Shown here piece after piece: positions 9,134-17,844 of a stretch of 64,000 nt of DNA (positions are counted from its first letter, which is position 1; every line of letters starts with the position of its first letter). The translations under genes and the position numbers were made by a program. The notes beneath the pieces are model-generated. The model was not told the DNA's origin, made no database searches, and was given only the letters and a program-made list of their open reading frames with translations. Source of the DNA: Phycisphaerae bacterium (GTDB lineage: Bacteria > Planctomycetota > Phycisphaerae > UBA1845); NCBI GenBank assembly GCA_029260075.1, contig JAJDDY010000075.1:1-64000 (forward strand), written 5' to 3'.

Positions 9134-9919
9134 GTGGCCGATGATCCGGCAAGACCATCAGTCGTTCACGTCCTGCACATCCGGGCGGATGCGCCGTGCG
9201 GTGGGTCGACCGATAACGTCGACACGCTCCTCGACTCCCCTTCCTTCCTTGCCCAATCCTGCGCGGACGTATATCGAGGGCTGGCGCTAGTAAGTAGTTC
9301 TCGCAGCCCGGCGATTAGTGCCATTGTCGTCTGCGTCGATGGGATGACCAACGCCGAGCTTGAGTTCTTCTCCATCGCAACACGGGTTGCTTCCACCATT
9401 CCGATCCTCGCATATGGCGCCGAGCGGTACGCCCATCGAGTCCAAGCCGCGCTGGAGGCCGGAGCCACAAGTGTCGCAACCGCCGAGGCTATACGGGCGC
9501 TCATCCCTAATGATTCGGCAACGTCCCAAGCTGGAGAACTTACGCACGAAGATCGACAGCCTCCCGATGCGGCGCATCAAGACCCCGACCACGCAATCCC
9601 CACGGTCGAACAGGACGATTCTGAATCGTCCGAGTTGCCCCCCGCCGACGATAACGAAAACCCGCGTCCCATCCGCGTGCCCTGGGGTCAATACGACCGA
9701 GCACCTGCTCGTAGCGCACCCACGGAGCCATCCCCCCCTCGCAATGGACCGACGGCGGCACCCTCAACACCGACCAAAAGAAAGTCACCCCTGCGTGGCC
9801 CGCTGCTCACGAGCGAAGAACTGCAAGCGCTGATTGGCGATGACATTTCCGCGATCGCCCCGGATGAAGTCGACGCTTCCGAGCCCGGTACCGCGCTCGA
9901 CGAAGGGAAGTCCGCGTGA
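9134..9919 (+). CDS. Degenerate receiver-like protein with long disordered tail
   Basis: The GTG start at 9134 has a good ribosome site (AAGGTGGGG). Residues about 8-125 follow the alternating beta-alpha pattern of a response-regulator receiver (AISAIVVCVDGM, then IPILAYGAE, then ALEAGATSVAT), but the usual phospho-acceptor surroundings (D..MP) are missing, so it is probably not phosphorylated. Residues about 130-220 are Pro/Asp/Glu-rich and disordered. A short conserved-looking block (GPLLTSEELQALIGDDI) lies near the C-terminus and may be a docking helix. It overlaps the GGDEF gene by 4 bases, so the two proteins probably act together in cyclic-di-GMP signalling. This role is inferred from the coupling. 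Confidence 0.65.
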   Translation: MADDPARPSVVHVLHIRADAPCGGSTDNVDTLLDSPSFLAQSCADVYRGLALVSSSRSPAISAIVVCVDGMTNAELEFFSIATRVASTIPILAYGAERYAHRVQAALEAGATSVATAEAIRALIPNDSATSQAGELTHEDRQPPDAAHQDPDHAIPTVEQDDSESSELPPADDNENPRPIRVPWGQYDRAPARSAPTEPSPPRNGPTAAPSTPTKRKSPLRGPLLTSEELQALIGDDISAIAPDEVDASEPGTALDEGKSA

Positions 9920-11241
9920 TCTCCGACCTGAACACGATGCAAGACGCGCCGGATCGCGGCCGAATCGTTATCGTCGCACATCGCGACGACGGCGATAAGC
10001 TGGTCACACAACTCCGCAAACACTACGCCGATCACACGATCACGCAATGTGCCACGTACTTGTCAGGAATAGCCGACGTAGCACAACACGGTGCGACAGC
10101 CGTATTGGCCGGCGTTGACGCCGCTTTCGATCGACTCGACGACGCCGTCGCCGGTCTGCGCGAAGCAGGCGGAAAGGACACGCGCGTTGTCTTGCTCTGC
10201 CGACCCGAGTCGGAGCCCATTGCGCGCCGCGCCGCCGGCGCCGACACCTACCTGCTCGACCCGGTCGACCTCACTGAGTTGGACAAAGTGCTGGGCGTCG
10301 CACCGCCTTCGATAGAGCAAACGGAAAGACTCACCGAGTTGCCCCAAGTGTCGATGGCCGAACTGACGCAACTCGGCGAACTACTCGCCGCAATCGATGA
10401 CCAACCGGTGGCTGTGCTGCAACGCGTAGCCGTGCTCGTCCGCATGGCGCTGAGCACGACGGGGGCGACGGTAATCGTGGAGGGCGCGGTGGCCACGGAC
10501 GGCAAGGTGGTTACGGAACCCGTCATGCACGCACCGATTCGGCGCGATGGGCGTGTGATCGGTCAACTTACGGTGGATCGGCGAAGTGATGGTCCGTATA
10601 CGCCGGGCGACGCGGAAAAACTCTCACACTACGCCACGGTTGTCAGCCACATCATTCAAGCAGCGTCTCGCCAGCGTCAATGGCAACGGCTGGCTGTGAC
10701 GGACGAATGCAGCGGACTCCCCAATCGCCGCCATCTTCACAATCGACTCGACGAGTTGCTCGAACTAGCTGCCAATGGCCGGTTCCCCGTCACCGTGCTG
10801 CTGTTCGATGTGGATAATTTCAAGACCTACAACGACACCTACGGTCACGACGCCGGTGACGAAATCATTCGCATTACGGGCGAACTGTTCCGCCGCACCT
10901 GCCGCGAGCAGGACGTTGTCGCCCGATACGGCGGTGACGAATTTGCCGTCGTGTTTTGGGATCCACAAGGACCGCGTGAAGCCGGTTCCAAACACGTTGA
11001 CAGCGCACTGTCCGTTCTTGAGCGGGTCAAAGAAGCACTGAGAAATCAACCGTTCCCCTGCCTCGCGGGAGACACGAATCAACTCACGATTAGCGGCGGA
11101 CTGGCGACGTATCCGTGGGACGCCACGACGCGCGACGAGTTGATCACCAAAGCAGACCATGCCCTGCTCGCCGCCAAACGCGCCGGCAAGAATCGCATCT
11201 TCCTGATCGGTGAAGCACAGACTAACGAGAACAACTCGTAG
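9916..11241 (+). CDS. Diguanylate cyclase with receiver-like and GAF-like domains
   Basis: This 441-residue protein makes cyclic di-GMP from two GTP. The C-terminal GGDEF domain (about 255-430) is intact: the motif RYGGDEF puts GGDEF at 339-343, FDVDNFKTYNDTYGH is the substrate/metal region, and RxxD at 330-333 is the classic inhibitory I-site, five residues ahead. Residues 15-127 form a receiver-like domain that lacks a clear DxxMP phospho-site, and about 150-255 look like a GAF-type sensor. The GTG start overlaps the stop of the upstream receiver-like gene (GTGA). Activity is likely under product feedback given the I-site. The sensing input is unknown. Confidence 0.92.
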   Translation: MISDLNTMQDAPDRGRIVIVAHRDDGDKLVTQLRKHYADHTITQCATYLSGIADVAQHGATAVLAGVDAAFDRLDDAVAGLREAGGKDTRVVLLCRPESEPIARRAAGADTYLLDPVDLTELDKVLGVAPPSIEQTERLTELPQVSMAELTQLGELLAAIDDQPVAVLQRVAVLVRMALSTTGATVIVEGAVATDGKVVTEPVMHAPIRRDGRVIGQLTVDRRSDGPYTPGDAEKLSHYATVVSHIIQAASRQRQWQRLAVTDECSGLPNRRHLHNRLDELLELAANGRFPVTVLLFDVDNFKTYNDTYGHDAGDEIIRITGELFRRTCREQDVVARYGGDEFAVVFWDPQGPREAGSKHVDSALSVLERVKEALRNQPFPCLAGDTNQLTISGGLATYPWDATTRDELITKADHALLAAKRAGKNRIFLIGEAQTNENNS

Positions 11242-11274
11242 CGGTTCATTCAAACACGGGGGGCACGACAGCTT

Positions 11275-11376
11275 ATACGGATCCCAAGAAATCCGTGCGC
11301 CGTGAACGCGGAAACTATCGAAGTAATACCCAATCAAACGCGATGCCAAAGCGCAAGTAATTCTTGGGATCCGTAT
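11275..11376. repeat. Inverted-repeat element, 16-bp perfect arms
   Basis: ATACGGATCCCAAGAA at 11275-11290 is the exact reverse complement of 11361-11376. The 70-base interior shows no frame. The size and terminal arms look like a miniature mobile element, but no target duplication was identified. Confidence 0.7.
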
Positions 11377-11425
11377 TAGGCGTGCCAACGGAAGGTGTCA
11401 CCGTTAGGGCAACGCGGATCCTACA

Positions 11426-11643
11426 GCCCCAACGGGGCGTAATAGCAAACCCCAGGGCGAAACCCTGGGGCTGCATGACCGTATCGAACGAGCCCTGAAA
11501 GGTCGACATAGGCATGACGCAGCCAGTTGCGGACGGCTGAGGAGGGCGACGAATCCTTATCCCGCCCTTTCAGGGCTCGTTCGATGATCGTCGCCTGTCC
11601 CCAGGGATTCACCCTGGGCGTTGTTATTCTGCCCTTTCAGGGC
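11426..11643. repeat. Composite nested palindromic element
   Basis: Four hairpins follow each other: GCCCC/GGGGC at 11426-11438, CCCCAGGG/CCCTGGGG at 11450-11470, CCCAGGG/CCCTGGG near 11600-11618 and GCCCT/AGGGC at 11631-11643. A 20-bp perfect inverted repeat (11483-11502 with 11566-11585) joins the two halves. The mirror layout suggests two head-to-head copies of one smaller unit. Confidence 0.75.
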
Positions 11644-11778
11644 AGCACGCTGGCGCTACGCACTATGCGATGGGATGTGAAGAAGTATAGCAGGCCTCCA
11701 TCCCGTTCCCGCTAAGACTGTCACACACCCTCAAGTACGCCGTCGGTCCGACTTTCGACGCGGGCGACCACACGTGCG

Positions 11779-12765
11779 CTACTTCTCGTAACCCTTCGGA
11801 TGGTGTTGATGCCACGCCCAAGCCGTTTCGACAATGGCGTCAATGTTCGTGTACTTTGGATGCCAATCGAGTTGCGTATTGGCCTTGGTCGGATCGGCGT
11901 ACAGCGCCGGAGGATCGCCCGGCCGCCGCGGCGTCGCGATGGCGGGAATCTCGTGCCCCGTAACATTCCGCGCTGCTTCGATCACAGACTTCACACTCGC
12001 ACCCACACCAGTGCCCAAGTTGAAGTATCGGAACTGTCCTTCCTGCTGCGTCTCTATAGCTTTGGCGTGTGCAGAAGCAAGGTCCTCCACGTGTACATAG
12101 TCGCGAACGCACGTGCCGTCTTCGGTGGGATAGTCTTCGCCGAAAATCTTGATCGAATCGTACTGACCGAGTGCCACTTGCAAGACACGCGGGATCAAGT
12201 GAGATTCCGGGTCATGGTCCTCGCCGATCGTGCCGTCGGCAGACGCCCCAGCCGCATTAAAATACCGCAGTGCGGTAGCCCCCAATCCCCACGCATCAGC
12301 GCAATCCCGCAGCGCCCACTCCATCGCAAGCTTGGTTCGACCGTAAGGATTTATAGGTAGCTGCGCGATGTCCTCCGTGATGGGCACACGCGCGGGCGTT
12401 CCATACGTCGCGCACGTCGAGCTGAACACGAGCGACTTGATATCGTGGTCGCGCATGGCTTCAAGGAGCGACACGGTGTGGGCCACATTGTTCCGGTAAT
12501 AGTCGAGCGGACGCTTGACGGACTCGCCGACCTCGGCGAAGGCTGCGAAGTGCATGACGGCATTAAAGTTACCTTCGGAAAACGCACAGCGAATCAGATC
12601 GTAATCGCCAAGGGCGCCTTCCATCAACGTAGCCCGACGATCCACCGCCGCACGGTGGCCGGCGGAAAGATCATCCAAAACCGTGACGCCGTATCCGAGG
12701 TCGCATAGGTGGCGCACGCAATGACTACCAACGTAGCCGGCCCCGCCCGTGAGAAATACGTTCAT
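11779..12765 (-). CDS. galE: UDP-glucose 4-epimerase
   Basis: This 328-residue enzyme interconverts UDP-glucose and UDP-galactose (or their N-acetyl forms) with bound NAD. The Rossmann motif TGGAGYVGSH is at residues 6-15, the catalytic Ser/Thr lie in FSSTCATYG (114-122) and the Tyr/Lys pair in NPYGRTK (Y141, K145). Further family marks are ALRYFNAAGA and DGTCVRDYVHVEDLA. ATG 12765 (MNVFLTGGAG) is preferred; the frame extends upstream to 12864 without any sign of conservation and would run into the next gene. Length is normal for GalE. It may supply galactose-type sugars for the surface-glycan genes at the other end of the window. Confidence 0.95.
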   Translation of the reverse strand: MNVFLTGGAGYVGSHCVRHLCDLGYGVTVLDDLSAGHRAAVDRRATLMEGALGDYDLIRCAFSEGNFNAVMHFAAFAEVGESVKRPLDYYRNNVAHTVSLLEAMRDHDIKSLVFSSTCATYGTPARVPITEDIAQLPINPYGRTKLAMEWALRDCADAWGLGATALRYFNAAGASADGTIGEDHDPESHLIPRVLQVALGQYDSIKIFGEDYPTEDGTCVRDYVHVEDLASAHAKAIETQQEGQFRYFNLGTGVGASVKSVIEAARNVTGHEIPAIATPRRPGDPPALYADPTKANTQLDWHPKYTNIDAIVETAWAWHQHHPKGYEK

Positions 12766-12856
12766 CAATACCATCCGTCCAGAGTTAGAGTTCGTCGCCC
12801 AAGGCGATCGCTTGCGAGATGTCAACACGCAGCGGCTCCGTTGGGCCATGTGGTCG

Positions 12857-13135
12857 CTACGCAATAATATCCGAAATTCTTGACACGCTGATTACCGCCG
12901 TTTGCAGCACTACGACCTCGCGACGATTGGCGGCGCCGTGGTCATCAAACAGTTGGGCGGCCTGCGCGACATAGTCCTCCTTGCTCGCGTGACCATCCCG
13001 GCAGTCGTGCATGTCGGCGTTGGCGAGGACGAACGTGTGATCCGTCACTTCGGTCAGCGTGCCGACGTAGACAATCGGTGTGGCCGTATCGAGCACCACG
13101 CGCTGACCCACCATTCGTTCCAGCGGTTCGCTCAT
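12857..13135 (-). CDS. Small Sm/LSm-like beta protein, putative
   Basis: The 92-residue reading starts at ATG 13135 with a strong AGGGA ribosome site just upstream. The sequence [20 protein letters not shown], then [14 protein letters not shown], and later [18 protein letters not shown] has the alternating strand pattern and glycine placement of a small Sm-like barrel. Similar short proteins occur across planctomycetes without known function. It lies 91 bases upstream of galE on the same strand and is divergent from trpB. RNA binding or membrane-protein assembly cannot be told apart from sequence alone. Confidence 0.65.
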   Translation of the reverse strand: MSEPLERMVGQRVVLDTATPIVYVGTLTEVTDHTFVLANADMHDCRDGHASKEDYVAQAAQLFDDHGAANRREVVVLQTAVISVSRISDIIA

Positions 13136-13320
13136 CTTCCCTCCATCGACATCGCGGTCACACCGACAGGAACCCCTCGCGACCGAAACACGATTCAGCC
13201 TCTTCTTCGGCGTCACATGTGGTCATGTCCTCGACGTCTGTTCTATCCTACGAGATCGAATTGGCAACCCCGATGCACGAACGCTCCGTTGCTTTGCGTC
13301 GAAAACATGCGGATGATACG

Positions 13321-14565
13321 ATGATCGCCATGATTCCAATGAACATAGACGTGATGCCGGTCGACGACAAGAAGTGGGGTCCAGACGAACACGGCCGATA
13401 CGGTGAGTTCGGAGGGCGCTTCGTGCCCGAAACACTCATGGCCGCCGTCACAGAGCTCGGTGAAGCCTACGAAGCGGTGCGCCACGAGCGCGAATTCTGG
13501 GAAACGCTTTGGAAGTCTCTGACAGAATACGTCGGCCGCCCCACACCGCTCTATCGAGCCGATCGCCTAAGCAAGAAAATCGACGGCGCGACCATCTATC
13601 TGAAGCGCGAAGACCTTAACCACACCGGCGCGCACAAGATCAACAACACGATGGGCCAACTACTGCTCGCGCAGCGGATGGGCAAACGTCGCATCATCGC
13701 CGAGACCGGCGCCGGTCAACATGGTGTTGCGACTGCGACCGCCGCAGCCTGCTGCGGATTGGAGTGCGTCGTCTACATGGGCGCCGAGGACGTTCGACGT
13801 CAGAAGCTCAACGTATTCCGAATGGAACTGCTCGGAGCACGTGTCGTGTCAATCTCCGATGGCCAACGTACGTTAAAAGACGCGATCAATGCGGCCATGC
13901 GCGATTGGATGGCCACCAGCGACCACACGCATTATGTCATCGGGAGTGTCATGGGACCGCACCCCTATCCCCGAATGGTTCGCGACTTCCAGACCGTGAT
14001 CGGCAAAGAAACGAAAGTGCAGATGGTCGAAGCCACGGGACGACTACCGGATTGCGTCGTGGCGTGCGTTGGTGGCGGGAGCAACGCCGCCGGCGTGTTC
14101 GCACCGTTCCTTGACGACACAGACGTTCGGTTGGTCGGCGTCGAAGCTGGCGGCGAATCGCTGACACCGGGTCGGCACGCCGCCACGCTCAGCGTCGGCG
14201 CGCCGGGCGTGTTGCATGGCATGCACACCTATGTACTACAAAACGCGGACGGCCAGACTGAACAGGTACACTCCATCTCGGCCGGGCTGGACTATCCCGG
14301 CGTCGGCCCGGAACACGCCCATTGGAAGGTGTCCGGTCGCGTAGACTACGTCTCCGCCGGTGACGCCGCCGCATTGAAGGCGTTCACGACGCTGTGCGAA
14401 ACGGAAGGCATCATCCCCGCGTTAGAGAGTGCCCACGCGGTAGCCCACGCCGCCAAGATGGCCGCAGACATGCCGCCCGACCAGAACGTCGTCATCAACC
14501 TGTCCGGTCGCGGAGACAAAGACGTCGTCGAAGCCGGTCGGTTGTTGGGTCGATTTGAAGAATAG
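13321..14565 (+). CDS. trpB: Tryptophan synthase beta chain
   Basis: The enzyme condenses indole and serine to tryptophan with pyridoxal phosphate. The PLP lysine is K106 in [11 protein letters not shown], the phosphate-binding loop is GGGSNAAG, and the C-terminal motif NLSGRGDKD is present. [10 protein letters not shown] near the N-terminus is typical of the main TrpB1 type. The frame is open from 13078, but family alignment favours ATG 13321 (or 13330/13339), giving 414 residues, normal for TrpB. There is no trpA or other trp gene beside it, so it is not in a trp operon here. Confidence 0.96.
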   Translation: MIAMIPMNIDVMPVDDKKWGPDEHGRYGEFGGRFVPETLMAAVTELGEAYEAVRHEREFWETLWKSLTEYVGRPTPLYRADRLSKKIDGATIYLKREDLNHTGAHKINNTMGQLLLAQRMGKRRIIAETGAGQHGVATATAAACCGLECVVYMGAEDVRRQKLNVFRMELLGARVVSISDGQRTLKDAINAAMRDWMATSDHTHYVIGSVMGPHPYPRMVRDFQTVIGKETKVQMVEATGRLPDCVVACVGGGSNAAGVFAPFLDDTDVRLVGVEAGGESLTPGRHAATLSVGAPGVLHGMHTYVLQNADGQTEQVHSISAGLDYPGVGPEHAHWKVSGRVDYVSAGDAAALKAFTTLCETEGIIPALESAHAVAHAAKMAADMPPDQNVVINLSGRGDKDVVEAGRLLGRFEE

Positions 14566-14656
14566 TTTCGCGCCGCAATCGCCCAGCCCGATCAATTCTC
14601 GTGCAACCAGTGCGCTGTCACACCTCGAATGACGGATATACCGAACCGTGCCCGTA

Positions 14657-14737
14657 CCGAGCCGCGCCCGTAAGGAAGCGGACGTTTGCATTCCGGTCGT
14701 GACAGCGTGAAAGCACTCCCTCACGGTCGCGGCTCGG
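14657..14737. repeat. Dispersed palindrome family B, copy 2
   Basis: CCGAGCCGCGCCCGTAAGGA at 14657 faces its imperfect reverse complement ending at 14737 (ACGGTCGCGGCTCGG), with a ~30-base spacer. It lies between convergent trpB and a lipoprotein gene, as does copy 1 between convergent genes. Confidence 0.9.
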
Positions 14738-14819
14738 ATCGGACGAACACGTCACTTGAATCGTGACAAAGCACAACGACAGCCGCCTAGCCAAGCCTTG
14801 TTCACGCGACCGAGGGCAC

Positions 14820-15161
14820 TTATCCCGCGCCGCCGAGCACCGTCGCCACAATAGCCGCCTGAAGTGCGCTGGTGAACCCGTCGTCGATTCCTTGATCATA
14901 CGCGTCGCACTGACCTTTGGGTGCCAGACGAATGTCATCGGCCGCGCCGCCCGCCTGGTTCAAGACCGATAGCAATTGGATCGGGCCGGCGCCCACCAAG
15001 TCGGTCAGCACGATATCGCCAGACAGCGCCGCGAAGATTTGCTCGCCGTCCGCTACGCCTTGCTCCTGCGTCGGACACTCCGTGACTACCATGGTGGTAT
15101 CACACCCGGCGATCATCACGATGACACACAACAGTCCAATAGTTTTTCCGTAACGTCTCAT
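14820..15161 (-). CDS. Small lipoprotein of unknown function
   Basis: The 113-residue protein starts with ATG 15161 and has GGAG upstream. It begins with MRRYGKTIGLLCVIVMIAGC: a basic start, a hydrophobic core and a lipobox with acylated Cys at residue 20. The mature part is acidic and contains a pattern of short helices (GEQIFAALSGDIVLTDLVG) and ends in a hydrophobic, Gly/Ala-rich tail (SALQAAIVATVLGGAG) that could also touch the membrane. No family was recognised. It is probably anchored in a membrane. Confidence 0.75.
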   Translation of the reverse strand: MRRYGKTIGLLCVIVMIAGCDTTMVVTECPTQEQGVADGEQIFAALSGDIVLTDLVGAGPIQLLSVLNQAGGAADDIRLAPKGQCDAYDQGIDDGFTSALQAAIVATVLGGAG

Positions 15162-15363
15162 TGTTGTCTCCTCTTCTTTCGTATCACACGATCCGCACCG
15201 CCAGCGTCATGATCTGTGATTCCGGCACACCAAGAAAATCAGCAAGCACAAAGCGTAAAGAATAAACCGCTACCACTACTCGTGCAAGAGAAACCCGAAG
15301 CCTGTGCGGTAGCGACGTCGCACAAGAACGGAGGCATCCTGTTTCGCAAGCACAATCGCCTCG

Positions 15364-16140
15364 CTATATTTTTCCGTTGGGCGTGGATGCGGCTTGGGTA
15401 CCATCCGGCAAGTCGACGAACTTGTAGTCGCCAAAGACGTTGGGGGCTTCTTTCTGTAGCAGTTGAAGAATCTTACCCGCCACAACGCGAATCTCGGTTT
15501 CCGCATGCTCGTTGCATCGCAACTCGATGAAATGACGCAGCGAACGGGCGTTGGCGGTGACGAAGATTTTCGTCTCGGTGGCGTTGGGCAGAATGGATCG
15601 AGCCGCCTGCCGGGCCATCTTTCGGCGAAGCGTGCGGTCTTCCATAGCGGCGAACTTCTGCTGTAACCCTTCGACAAGTTTGACGTACGCCTCCTGCGCC
15701 TGCTGTACGGCTGACCGCCAGACCTCATGCAACTCCGGATCATCACCGATGCAATCGGGCTCCACGAAGTCGGCCACGGATTCATCGACGTAACGCTGCG
15801 AAAGCTGCGAATAGCCGAACCCCGCGCGATGACGCACTAACTCGTGCGTGAACGAACGCGACACACCCGTAATGATGAAGTTCCACACGCTGTGCTCAAA
15901 CACGCTGCCGTGCTTGACCTCGCGGATGCGACTGAGGTAGGCGCTGTTGCCGCCGGGCCGCGGCTTCGAATAACTCATATAGCAAAGGCGACCCGCGACT
16001 TCGGGCAGAACCTGAGCAGCGACGTCCGTATCGGTCGACCAGCCCTCGACGTTGTGATCCGCAAGGAATTGATCGATCTGATCTTGGGCTACAGTCTGGC
16101 GGCCGACAAGATATACGTTCGGCTCTCGGATTATCTTCAT
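15364..16140 (-). CDS. thyX: Flavin-dependent thymidylate synthase
   Basis: This enzyme methylates dUMP to dTMP using FAD, NADPH and methylene-tetrahydrofolate. The ThyX signature appears as RHRAGFGYSQLSQRY at residues 103-117, close to the RHRxxSxNxxSxR pattern but with Gly-Tyr in place of the usual Ser-Asn. FEHSVWNF (82-89) is the other conserved block. The 258-residue length is normal. ATG 16140 has an AGGAA site upstream. It ends 202 bases before the lipoprotein gene on the same strand. Its presence suggests the organism does not rely on ThyA. Confidence 0.95.
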   Translation of the reverse strand: MKIIREPNVYLVGRQTVAQDQIDQFLADHNVEGWSTDTDVAAQVLPEVAGRLCYMSYSKPRPGGNSAYLSRIREVKHGSVFEHSVWNFIITGVSRSFTHELVRHRAGFGYSQLSQRYVDESVADFVEPDCIGDDPELHEVWRSAVQQAQEAYVKLVEGLQQKFAAMEDRTLRRKMARQAARSILPNATETKIFVTANARSLRHFIELRCNEHAETEIRVVAGKILQLLQKEAPNVFGDYKFVDLPDGTQAASTPNGKI

Positions 16141-16193
16141 CCTTGATGTTCCTCGTTAGCGGTGGAAGCTAACCGCCGCTGACCCACTCGCCG

Positions 16194-17564
16194 TCATGCG
16201 TGAACTTCGCTCTCGGTCTTGGCTGCCGACGTCTTCTCAAGATTCTGCCGATCCGCCGTCTTGATAGACCCCGTAACGCCCATGCCGATCAACACTTTCT
16301 TGATCGCCTTGCCGCAGCCTCGCACGTAACCCTTCGACGCGCCGTCGAGACGCGGCAGGCTTACCAAGCCCGTAGCAAGACGCTCGCAAACCGGTAGGGT
16401 CGCCGTATGTATCGTGTCTGCCCAATCGCGCGTCGGGTCGAAACAGCCGCCGCCCAAACCGGGGCGATACAACTCGGTGAACAGCGGCGCCTTGTGTAGC
16501 ATGCCGTATGTGTAGTTGACCTGAGCGTAGCGGTCCGCACGAAGCGGAGCCCCTTCCTTGCGCACAGCCTTGGCAAAATCTTCTCGCGACGGTCCGCCAA
16601 GCTCGGCTCCGTCGTAGGCCATGACGAATTCCAAGTATCCCCCGCGCTGACCGCCGGGAAGCGTTCGTTGCGGTCGGATTCCGGGCACGTCGCGAAGCTC
16701 ATCGCATAGCCAATTCCACGCCCGCTCGCACCGTTTATTGAGCCCCGACAAACGCTTGAGCGAACCCATCGCAAGATGCATAGCGCATTGGTGCGGACGA
16801 TATTTCAATCCCAGACTCATGTCCCCGATGTTGAACGACTCAGCCGCCTGCCCCTTGGCCACACGACCGAAGTGACCCAACAGGAGCATCCGGTCGAACA
16901 ACTGCGGATCGTCGGTAACCGCCACGCCGCCCTCACCCGCGTCGACGGCCTTCTTGCCGTTCAGGCTAAAACATCCCACGGCGCCCCATGTGCCGACGGA
17001 CTTACCCTTGTACACCGCACCGTGGGCGTGCGAACAGTCTTCAATCACAGCGATGTTGTGGCGATCGGCGATCTCGCAAATTCGGTCCATCTCGGCCGGA
17101 GCACCCCAGACGTGAACGACACAAATCGCCTTCGTGCGATCGGTGATGCGCCGCTCGATGTCATCGGGATCGGCGGTGAACGTGTCCGGATCAATGTCGC
17201 AGAACACCGGCGTGGCGTTGCACTGGAGAATTGGTGTAGCGGAGGCGTGCCAAGTATATGCCGGAACGATTACCTCATCGCCCGGACCGACACCGACCGC
17301 CACATACGCACTGTGTAACGTGGCGGTTCCGTTGTTCATCGCCAAGGCATGGTTGGAACCGGTCAGGTCGGCGAACGCCTTCTCAAACTTCCCGACGATT
17401 TTTGAACCATCGCCAATGGTCGTGCGTCCTCGGGCAATGCGCGGGATCATCTTCAGCACATCACCCGTGACCGCAACGGCTTTGAACACCCGCGACCACG
17501 GCGTAGGGAACATGCCGCGTACGGTCTTGGGACCGCCTTTGATTGCCAGTTTCGGTTGACTCAC
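16194..17564 (-). CDS. DegT/DnrJ/EryC1/StrS-family aminotransferase
   Basis: This PLP-dependent enzyme family aminates keto-sugars. The PLP lysine lies in CFSLNGKKAVDAGEGG, and VIEDCSHAHGAVYKG carries the conserved Asp that contacts PLP nitrogen. VPAYTWHASATPIL is also typical. GTG 17564 has AGGA ten bases upstream and gives 456 residues; an alternative GTG at 17594 has no clear ribosome site. The long C-terminal part resembles glutamine:scyllo-inosose-like members. It lies beside a Gfo/Idh oxidoreductase on the same strand, a common pair for making amino sugars or amino-cyclitols. The substrate is unknown. Confidence 0.9.
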   Translation of the reverse strand: MSQPKLAIKGGPKTVRGMFPTPWSRVFKAVAVTGDVLKMIPRIARGRTTIGDGSKIVGKFEKAFADLTGSNHALAMNNGTATLHSAYVAVGVGPGDEVIVPAYTWHASATPILQCNATPVFCDIDPDTFTADPDDIERRITDRTKAICVVHVWGAPAEMDRICEIADRHNIAVIEDCSHAHGAVYKGKSVGTWGAVGCFSLNGKKAVDAGEGGVAVTDDPQLFDRMLLLGHFGRVAKGQAAESFNIGDMSLGLKYRPHQCAMHLAMGSLKRLSGLNKRCERAWNWLCDELRDVPGIRPQRTLPGGQRGGYLEFVMAYDGAELGGPSREDFAKAVRKEGAPLRADRYAQVNYTYGMLHKAPLFTELYRPGLGGGCFDPTRDWADTIHTATLPVCERLATGLVSLPRLDGASKGYVRGCGKAIKKVLIGMGVTGSIKTADRQNLEKTSAAKTESEVHA

Positions 17565-17674
17565 GTTTGCTTCATCCTTCCTGAACCTACTCACTCGTAC
17601 CGGTACATCTTTACGCCGGGACCTGCGGGTGTGCGACTGTACTTGGGCAGCGCGCAGGGGCCACGAAAATGGCC

Positions 17675-17789
17675 GTGCCGTGAATCCCCTCTGGTCACTC
17701 GCTGTGCCGCAAACTCCAACGTGCTGTGCCGTGAATCCCCTCTGGTCACTCGCTGTGCCGCAAACACCAACGTGCTGTGCCGTGAATCC
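17675..17789. repeat. 51-bp tandem repeat, 2.3 copies
   Basis: Units begin at 17675, 17726 and 17777, each with GTGCCGTGAATCC. The first two are nearly identical through all 51 bases (one visible difference, CTCC against CACC); the third breaks off after 13 bases and runs into the hairpin at 17781-17827. It lies in the 280-base gap between the oxidoreductase and aminotransferase genes. Confidence 0.9.
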
Positions 17790-17827
17790 TTTCTCGGCAC
17801 TTCCGTGGGAGCGAGAAAGGATTCACG
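17781..17827. repeat. 16-bp perfect inverted repeat hairpin
   Basis: CGTGAATCCTTTCTCG at 17781-17796 is the exact reverse complement of 17812-17827, with a 15-base loop. It starts 18 bases past the stop of the Gfo/Idh gene on the minus strand, so it could protect or end that transcript. Related GAGAAACGATTCACGC and GAGAGAGGATTCAC sequences occur at about 21066 and 21103. Confidence 0.85.
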
Positions 17828-17844
17828 CTCCAGCCTGTTCGCGG

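Larger units (their letters stand above)
11242..11778. other. 537-bp gap filled by palindromic elements
   Basis: No gene is supported between the GGDEF gene and galE, which converge here. The gap contains a 16-bp inverted repeat pair (11275/11361) and a composite palindromic element (11426-11643), both listed separately. Small frames in this stretch are translations of those repeats. Confidence 0.7.

Noticed and set aside
8821-9144. Plus-strand frame of 107 residues in the divergent gap
   Set aside because: It has no ribosome site, Arg/Pro/Ser-rich composition typical of an out-of-frame reading, and lies in the promoter region of two gene runs.
17675-17789. CRISPR-like array
   Set aside because: The 51-bp units are tandem and nearly identical throughout, with no variable spacers and no cas genes.
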